Source: CAYFUR01 sp964346275
Lineage (GTDB): Bacteria > Sumerlaeota > Sumerlaeia > SLMS01
Direction of reading: 5' to 3'
Length of the DNA stretch: 64,000 nucleotides
NCBI GenBank assembly: GCA_964346275.1
Contig: CAYFUR010000002.1
Span: forward strand, 62,001-126,000
The translations under genes and the position numbers were made by a program. Below are positions 58,899-64,000 of the stretch, one piece after another. Positions within the stretch are counted from its first letter, which is position 1. Every line of letters starts with the position of its first letter. Below the pieces are notes generated by a model that was not told where the DNA came from, searched no databases, and saw only the letters and a program-made list of their open reading frames with translations.

Positions 58899-61613
58899 TT
58901 AGAACAGCTGCCAATCGTCCACGCCGGTGGACTTGATCTCCGACCCGAAGGGGCCGTGGAAGGAGCGCACGCCGGTCAGGTTGATGTCCTCGAGGAAGTA
59001 GTAGCGCTGCTCGTTCTCGGCCAGCGGAGCGGTATCGAGAAGCTGGTAGGCCGCACCCGAGGTCGCCGTGGCGGCGCTGGGGATCAGGGGGCCGTTCAAC
59101 TTCTCCCCGGTGGTAAATTTACCGCCACCGTTGGGTACCGCGCGGTAGACATTGAATCCGGCGGTGTCGATTTCCGCGGAGGTCGTCCATGCCAGTTCGA
59201 CCGGCGAGCCAGCAGAATCCGCGCTGGCGCTGAAGCTGGCCAGATCGACGAAAAGCGGCTGCTGGAGGCCAATGCCGCCTGGATCGGTGATGACCCCATC
59301 CGCAGTGAGATCGGTATCCCCTTTCTGGCCATCGATAAACCGGACATTCATTGTCTGGTTGTCCGGGAAGGTTGCGCCCGGCCCTCCGCCAATGGTCGCA
59401 TTATAGACAAAAAGGTGGGTATTGGAGTTTGTGGTGGTCGGGCCGACTTTCAGGTAATTCTGGTTAATCGGATCGACCGGATTCTCGAAGAGAACCTGCA
59501 TGTCAACAAGATCACCAGGAAGGAGCCCGTTGATCTTGAACCCGACAAAGCCCAGAGGAAACTGGGACGGATCGAGCAGCCCGGGCATCGGATCATTCTC
59601 GGCGAGCATGTCGGAAAAGAAAAGCGCCTCGGGAATGACGAAGGTCATGTACTCGGGCTCGGACTTAGCGGACTGAATCGATGCGACGTAGTCCTGGGTG
59701 CTGTCGACGATGCCATCGAGGTTGCCGTCGGCGACGGGGCCAATGGGCGCCGGCTGCTTTGTGATCGGGGCCCCGGGGACGGTGTTCTCTTCATCGTCGC
59801 GCACGCCGTCGCTATCGTAGTCCTGCACTTCGTATGCCCCGATATCCGTTGCCGAACCAACAGTGCGCGCAGCGGGCAGGCCGCGCTGGTCCGTTGTGAT
59901 CGTGGCTGGTGGAAGAATGCCATGATCCAGTGCAAGGCTCTCGAGGAGTGTGCCGTGCATTGGTAATCCTCCCCCATAATCGGCGAGAGGGCCAAGAAGC
60001 GGGTCGATTGGATTGGTGGCATCTCCGACGTAGTCGTCGTTGGCGTTTGGCTGGCCGGCCGGGAAGAGAGTGGATGCGGCGCCATTGATTCCGATGAGAT
60101 TTCCACCAAGGGAAACAACCGCCTCACTGGCATCATTGGCGACATCGGGAGTGTCCGGCGTCGTTGCCCGGGGCAGAGCATTCCCCGCGATAATATTGTT
60201 GGCGAGATTCAAGTCGTAGAAACTGCCAAAGAAGAGGAAGGCGCCACCGCCGACAGCGTCCTCGCCGAACGCGGTATTATTAATAATCGTGTTATTATAC
60301 AGTGTCGCGCCGTCGGAAACGGCGATGCCGCCGCCAGAAGTATTCGCCTGATTGCCGCTGATCGTATTGTTCACGATCCCGATGGGATTCGAGTCGCCGT
60401 TCTGAAAAACCTTGCCTCGTTTCCCCTCGGCTGTGAGGGCGTATATCCCGCCGCCATCGAAGGCAGCGGTGTTTTGGATAAAGGAACTGCGGCGCACCAT
60501 CCCCATTCCGGAGAAATACAGGCCACCGCCGGATTGATCGCTCGTGTTGGATTCAAACAGGCTCGTATCGATTTCGCTCGTTCCCACTGTGGAAACGCCG
60601 CCGCCGTTGCTCACGGCGCTGTTTGCCACGAAGGAAGAATCAGAAAGGAAAAGGGATGCGGGAAAGTCGACATAGATCCCGCCTCCTCCGCTGAAGTCAC
60701 TGAGTGAGGTATTGGAGTCGAACGTGGACTGCTTGATTGTGGCTGTCGAGGAATTGCCGACATGAATTGCTCCGCCCCCGGCGACGAATCCGTTCGCTGG
60801 CCCTTCTTGATTCGAAAGAAATCGGGTTGTGGAAACGGTCATTTCAGCCTCTCCGCCGAGGAAAATCGCTCCGCCGCCGACTAGTTCGATGAACTGCTGT
60901 TGTTTCGGTGGTGGTTGTTGTCCGAAACTTGCCGCTTCGGCGCGGTTGTTCTGAAAAACGCAATCCTCCACATTCAGTTGTCCTTCGCCGGAAAAATACA
61001 AGGCACCACCAAAGGAACGAGCCGCGATTTCAAAAGGAAATCCTGTCGCCACATTGTCATAGAAATGGCACCCGGTGAGCGAGAGCGTGGAAGAGGTGAC
61101 CTCGTTGGCTGTCTGGTAGCTGATAGCCCCGCCAAGCCCTTCATAGTTTGGGGGCTGGCCATCGCCGAAGGACGAGCCACCACGGAAAGAAAGGCCGCTG
61201 ACATCGACCACGACCCCGTCGAAAATCTGCATGATGCGGTCGGCGGGATCACCGGCAGCGACAAGTTCCAGAGTCAGCGGGCCCGGACCGACGATCGTCA
61301 CGCTGGACGTGACTTCGAGTTGGCCGAGGGACAGCAGAATCTGATTGGAGGCTGCCTGTTTCCCAACAATCACCACAAAAAGCGAAGGATCGAATTCGAT
61401 GGTATCGCCGTCCTGAGCGACGGAGAGCACCTCGCGGAGTGAATCGCCCGTACCCTGCCCCAGTGGCGGCGAGTCCAGTTCATCATTCAGTGTTGTAACG
61501 GTGAGCGTCGCCGCGGAAGCGGGGGCGGCCGCTATGGAGAGAAGCGCTGCCACGAGAGCCGTGGAAATCCATCGGAGAAATGGCTGCGTCGAGAGAGAAC
61601 CGGGCGAGATCAT
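58899..61613 (-). CDS. Large secreted beta-helix protein with CSLREA-like start and C-terminal DWxL tail
   Basis: 904 residues from ATG 61613 (AAGGAAG about 11 bases upstream; the frame extends to 61763). A signal peptide is followed by TVTTLNDE and GDSLREVLSVAQDGDTIEFD, a CSLREA-type domain with Asp-Ser in place of Cys-Ser. Then many units of 'GGGaIy.....s..I..StF..N.A' form a right-handed parallel beta-helix (about 100-560). After a calcium-loop-like DGNLDGIVDSTQD comes a FNIII-like domain (FSASADSAGSPVELAWTTS, GFNVYRAV, YYFLEDINLTGVRSFHGPF), and the tail STGVDDWQLF. No catalytic motif is evident. It is probably a surface or extracellular adhesion protein. The last ten residues match those of two other secreted proteins in the window. 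Confidence 0.86.
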   Translation of the reverse strand: MISPGSLSTQPFLRWISTALVAALLSIAAAPASAATLTVTTLNDELDSPPLGQGTGDSLREVLSVAQDGDTIEFDPSLFVVIVGKQAASNQILLSLGQLEVTSSVTIVGPGPLTLELVAAGDPADRIMQIFDGVVVDVSGLSFRGGSSFGDGQPPNYEGLGGAISYQTANEVTSSTLSLTGCHFYDNVATGFPFEIAARSFGGALYFSGEGQLNVEDCVFQNNRAEAASFGQQPPPKQQQFIELVGGGAIFLGGEAEMTVSTTRFLSNQEGPANGFVAGGGAIHVGNSSTATIKQSTFDSNTSLSDFSGGGGIYVDFPASLFLSDSSFVANSAVSNGGGVSTVGTSEIDTSLFESNTSDQSGGGLYFSGMGMVRRSSFIQNTAAFDGGGIYALTAEGKRGKVFQNGDSNPIGIVNNTISGNQANTSGGGIAVSDGATLYNNTIINNTAFGEDAVGGGAFLFFGSFYDLNLANNIIAGNALPRATTPDTPDVANDASEAVVSLGGNLIGINGAASTLFPAGQPNANDDYVGDATNPIDPLLGPLADYGGGLPMHGTLLESLALDHGILPPATITTDQRGLPAARTVGSATDIGAYEVQDYDSDGVRDDEENTVPGAPITKQPAPIGPVADGNLDGIVDSTQDYVASIQSAKSEPEYMTFVIPEALFFSDMLAENDPMPGLLDPSQFPLGFVGFKINGLLPGDLVDMQVLFENPVDPINQNYLKVGPTTTNSNTHLFVYNATIGGGPGATFPDNQTMNVRFIDGQKGDTDLTADGVITDPGGIGLQQPLFVDLASFSASADSAGSPVELAWTTSAEIDTAGFNVYRAVPNGGGKFTTGEKLNGPLIPSAATATSGAAYQLLDTAPLAENEQRYYFLEDINLTGVRSFHGPFGSEIKSTGVDDWQLF

Positions 61614-61931
61614 GGAGTCCGTCTTCCTTGAGAAATTGAGGCCGCCTTGAAAGCTCGAGCTTTCAAAGTCCGAATCCGCCGGCCCGGCTGCCTGGAAAGG
61701 GTTCGAGTTCAAGGCAATCGGGCCCCTGTTTACCATTCGTTTAAGACGGTAAGAATCCGCCACCAGCGAAGCAACAAGGATTGTTCTCGGCTTGAAACTT
61801 TTGGAGAAAAATCAGGGAGAGACCGGAGAGCGGCTCCTTCCGATGCCTGCTCCCGATTTGCCTTGGCATGAGGACCTCCTGCCCCTTTATTTGGCGCCTC
61901 GAAGAGATTCGAAGGAAAAGGAGCTTTGGAC
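61614..61931. other. Divergent intergenic region
   Basis: 318 bases between the beta-helix protein gene and the carboxyltransferase gene. It must hold two promoters. Nothing beyond the ribosome sites near each end was recognised: no TTGC repeat, no hairpin and no small gene. Confidence 0.35.
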
Positions 61932-63491
61932 ATGGCGGAGAACGAACAACGGGGGGCCGGGGGCCAAGGAAAAAAACCCATTCATATGACCGAGCTGCTT
62001 CTGCGCGATGCGCACCAGTCGCTGCTTGCGACGCGGATGCGCCTCGAGGACATGCTTCCCATCTGCGAACAGTTGGATAAGGTAGGCTATTGGTCCCTGG
62101 AGGTTTGGGGGGGAGCGACCTTTGATTCCTGTCTGCGATTCCTTGGGGAAGACCCATGGGAGCGCTTGCGGGAATTGAAGAAAGCCCTGCCAAAGACGCC
62201 GCTCCAGATGCTGCTCCGCGGGCAGAACATTCTGGGCTATCGCCACTATGGCGACGACGTGGTGAAGCGCTTTGTCGACAAATCCATTGAATATGGCATG
62301 GATGTCTTCCGGATTTTCGATGCGCTCAACGATATGCGCAACCTGGAAACAGCCGTGAGCCAGGTGCTCAAGGGCGGCAAGCACGCCCAGGGCGCCATCT
62401 GCTACACGGTTTCTCCGGTGCATACGCTCGAGATGTTTGTCGAGGATGCCAAGCGCCTGGAAAACATGGGATGCCAGTCGATCGTGGTGAAAGACATGGC
62501 GGCGCTCATGTGCCCCGTTCCAGCCTATAACCTGGTCAAGGCGCTCAAGGAATCTGTCAAGGTTCCCGTCCACGTGCATACCCACTCGACGACCGGTGTG
62601 GCGCCGATGGTCCTTTTGCGCTCGATCGATGCCGGCGCCGACGGCGTTGACACGGCGATCAGCGCCCTTTCCGGCGGGCCGGGCCATGTGGCGACCGAGG
62701 CGCTCGTGGAATCCATTGCCGGGACAGAGCACGATACGGGGCTGAAGCAGGAAGACCTGATCCCGATCGCGGAATACGTGCGCAAGATTCGCCCGAAATA
62801 CGAAGATTTCGAATCCAAGCTGAAGGGCTCGGACCCGCGTATTTTCATCAGCCAGATTCCCGGGGGCATGCTCTCGAACCTGGAAAGCCAGCTCAAGCAG
62901 ATGGGCTGCCTCGACCGCATCGACGAAGTGCTGCACGAAGTTCCCAAAGTGCGCAAAGAGATGGGCTACATCCCGCTTGTCACGCCCACGTCGCAGATCG
63001 TTGGCACTCAGGCTGTGTTTAATGTGCTCACTGGCAAACGCTACCAGACCGTGCCGTCCGAGAGCAGAAACATCTTCCTCGGCATGTATGGCAAGACGCC
63101 CTCGCCCGTGGATGAAGAAATCCAGAAAAAGGTGCTCGGCAATGAAGAGCCGATTACCTGCCGCCCCGGCGACAAGATTCCCAACGAGTGGGACAAGCTG
63201 AAGGAAGAGATTAAGGATAAAGCGCGCAGCGACGACGACGTGCTGTCCTATGCGGTTTTCCCCAAAGTCTGGCTCCAGTATTACGAAAACGGCTTTAACG
63301 CTGCACAGCCGGACAAGAAAAAGGAAGAACCGGCTCCGAAAACAGAAAAACATGCCGTGACAACGGCTGCGCAACCGGCCCCGGCTCCATCGGCCCAGGG
63401 GAACGGCGGCAGCACCAAGGGCCGCCGCATGCGCCTGGCTCTCTCCATCGGAGGCCAATCCTACGAAACCGGGGTTGAGTTTCTGGATTAA
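61932..63491 (+). CDS. Transcarboxylase 5S / pyruvate carboxylase B-like carboxyltransferase subunit
   Basis: 519 residues from ATG 61932 (AAGGAG 8 bases upstream; TTG 61926 also in frame). The HMGL-like barrel is complete: LLLRDAHQSLLATRM, WSLEVWGGATFDSCLRFLGEDPWERLR, LLRGQNILGYRHY, FRIFDALND, and VHVHTHSTTGVAP (metal His pair). These match the 5S subunit of methylmalonyl-CoA carboxytransferase closely, and OadA/PycB too. A Pro/Ala/Lys linker (about 455-495) precedes a last beta segment (MRLALSIGGQSYETGVEFLD region), but there is no biotinyl MKM motif, so the biotin carrier must be a separate protein, as in transcarboxylase. Its role is probably pyruvate/oxaloacetate carboxyl transfer in propionate or anaplerotic metabolism. 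Confidence 0.9.
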   Translation: MAENEQRGAGGQGKKPIHMTELLLRDAHQSLLATRMRLEDMLPICEQLDKVGYWSLEVWGGATFDSCLRFLGEDPWERLRELKKALPKTPLQMLLRGQNILGYRHYGDDVVKRFVDKSIEYGMDVFRIFDALNDMRNLETAVSQVLKGGKHAQGAICYTVSPVHTLEMFVEDAKRLENMGCQSIVVKDMAALMCPVPAYNLVKALKESVKVPVHVHTHSTTGVAPMVLLRSIDAGADGVDTAISALSGGPGHVATEALVESIAGTEHDTGLKQEDLIPIAEYVRKIRPKYEDFESKLKGSDPRIFISQIPGGMLSNLESQLKQMGCLDRIDEVLHEVPKVRKEMGYIPLVTPTSQIVGTQAVFNVLTGKRYQTVPSESRNIFLGMYGKTPSPVDEEIQKKVLGNEEPITCRPGDKIPNEWDKLKEEIKDKARSDDDVLSYAVFPKVWLQYYENGFNAAQPDKKKEEPAPKTEKHAVTTAAQPAPAPSAQGNGGSTKGRRMRLALSIGGQSYETGVEFLD

Positions 63492-63519
63492 AATTCAAAC
63501 ACGAAGAGATGCACGAAAC

Positions 63520-63550
63520 GGGGAGAGGTCCACCGGCCTCTCCCCTGCTT
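63520..63550 (+). terminator. Candidate terminator after the carboxyltransferase gene
   Basis: A perfect 9-bp stem (63520-63528 with 63537-63545) with an 8-base loop, followed by TGCTTC. It lies between the + strand stop at 63491 and the convergent - strand stop at 63570, so it may serve both. Confidence 0.6.
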
Positions 63551-63569
63551 CACATATGAAGGAATCAAC

Positions 63570-64000
63570 TCATCCCCGCACGGCGCCGGCGGTCAGCCCG
63601 CTGATAAATTCCTTCTGAAGCATGAAGAAGAGCACCACGACGGGCAGCACCGAGAGAAACGTGCCGGCCATGAGAGCGCCATGGTTGCCGACGTATTCGC
63701 TGACCATCTGGTTGAGACCAATGGTCAGTGTAAAGCGTTCCTGCGTGTGGAGAATGATCTGGGGCCAGAGGAAGTTATTCCAAGCCAGCATGAAAGCGAT
63801 GAGCGTAAAGGCGCCGATCATGGGACGCGACACTGGCAGGGCAATGCTCCAGTAAACGCGGAATTCGCTGCACCCGTCAACACGGCCGGCCTCGATCAGG
63901 TCTGTCGGTATATGCACCATGGATTGGCGGAAGAGGAACATGCCGAACACATTCACAGCGCCGGGAATGATGACGCCGGCATAGGTGTCGACAAGATTGA
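63570..64000 (-). CDS. MalG-type sugar ABC transporter permease, 5' part outside window
   Basis: About 143 residues are visible; the frame continues to the right edge of the window, where it reads on as membrane sequence (NLVDTYAGVIIPGAVNVFGMFLFRQ). The EAA loop IPTDLIEAGRVDGCSEFRVYWSIALP and the end FISGLTAGAVRG are typical of MalG/UgpE permeases. This is a third sugar ABC permease set in the window; the binding protein and partner permease presumably lie beyond 64000. No start can be assigned. Confidence 0.88.
   Translation of the reverse strand, partial: NLVDTYAGVIIPGAVNVFGMFLFRQSMVHIPTDLIEAGRVDGCSEFRVYWSIALPVSRPMIGAFTLIAFMLAWNNFLWPQIILHTQERFTLTIGLNQMVSEYVGNHGALMAGTFLSVLPVVVLFFMLQKEFISGLTAGAVRG

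Noticed and set aside
61887..63458. Antisense open frame of 523 codons
   Set aside because: Opposite the transcarboxylase 5S-like gene, which has continuous family similarity over its full length.
1..64000. CRISPR arrays, insertion sequences, prophage genes, tRNA or rRNA genes
   Set aside because: No spaced direct repeats, transposase or integrase motifs, or RNA-gene folds were found in a reading of both strands.

Overview
The window reads as one continuous piece of a Gram-negative bacterial chromosome of moderately high GC, with dense, often translationally coupled genes. No rRNA, tRNA, CRISPR array, transposase, phage gene or origin was seen. Type II secretion/type IV pilus-like machinery, lipoprotein signals, periplasmic binding proteins, a prepilin with an A|FTLIELL start, and CSLREA-like beta-helix and ELDAxY secreted proteins suggest an uncultured lineage near Sumerlaeota, Hydrogenedentota or Planctomycetota. 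That placement is an inference from protein style; there is no marker gene to settle it.

Layout. 1-0.8 kb: end of a PA14-like membrane protein. 0.9-10.9 kb (+): a type II secretion/pilus assembly operon (gspE, gspF, four minor pseudopilins, a PilM/PilN-type GspL, GspM/PilO, GspC/PilP, a lipoprotein) with no secretin, major pseudopilin or prepilin peptidase in view. 10.9-17.9 kb: a helical-repeat protein, a CPA2 antiporter fused to a PTS EIIA domain, an FHA-PilZ protein, and two ABC-2 permeases with a TPR-like protein. 17.9-22.1 kb: metG and argS (-), then a cold-shock gene. 22.3-23.4 kb: glf. 23.4-27.9 kb (-): a sugar ABC importer whose two permeases are fused in one polypeptide, preceded by a GNAT gene.

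29-46 kb is an alpha-glucan utilisation region. It holds a secreted GH13 enzyme with MalF, an enlarged MalG and a binding protein fused to a polysaccharide deacetylase (- strand operon), a GH13 lipoprotein, two secreted surface proteins, a pseudopilin, a cytoplasmic GH13 enzyme and a CE1-like esterase. A plausible flow is extracellular cleavage of starch-like glucan, capture at the surface, import by the MalFG-type transporter, and intracellular hydrolysis. No MalK-type ATPase is present, so one encoded elsewhere must serve these importers. TTGC-containing repeats recur in the intergenic regions of this locus.

46-51.3 kb: egtB and egtD (ergothioneine synthesis) face a permease/binding-protein fusion plus ATPase with the architecture of the ergothioneine importer EgtUV, so synthesis and probable uptake genes sit together. 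51.4-55.1 kb: an oligopeptide-type ABC binding protein and two permeases, one enlarged. 55.1-64 kb: a copper-type P1B ATPase, a sugar-nucleotidyltransferase, a large secreted beta-helix protein, a transcarboxylase 5S-like subunit, and the end of another sugar permease.

The most novel-looking signals are (i) a shared extreme C-terminal V-x-D-W-x-L tail on three otherwise unrelated secreted proteins, (ii) the binding protein-deacetylase fusion, (iii) the enlarged or fused permeases, and (iv) the ergothioneine synthesis-plus-uptake locus.
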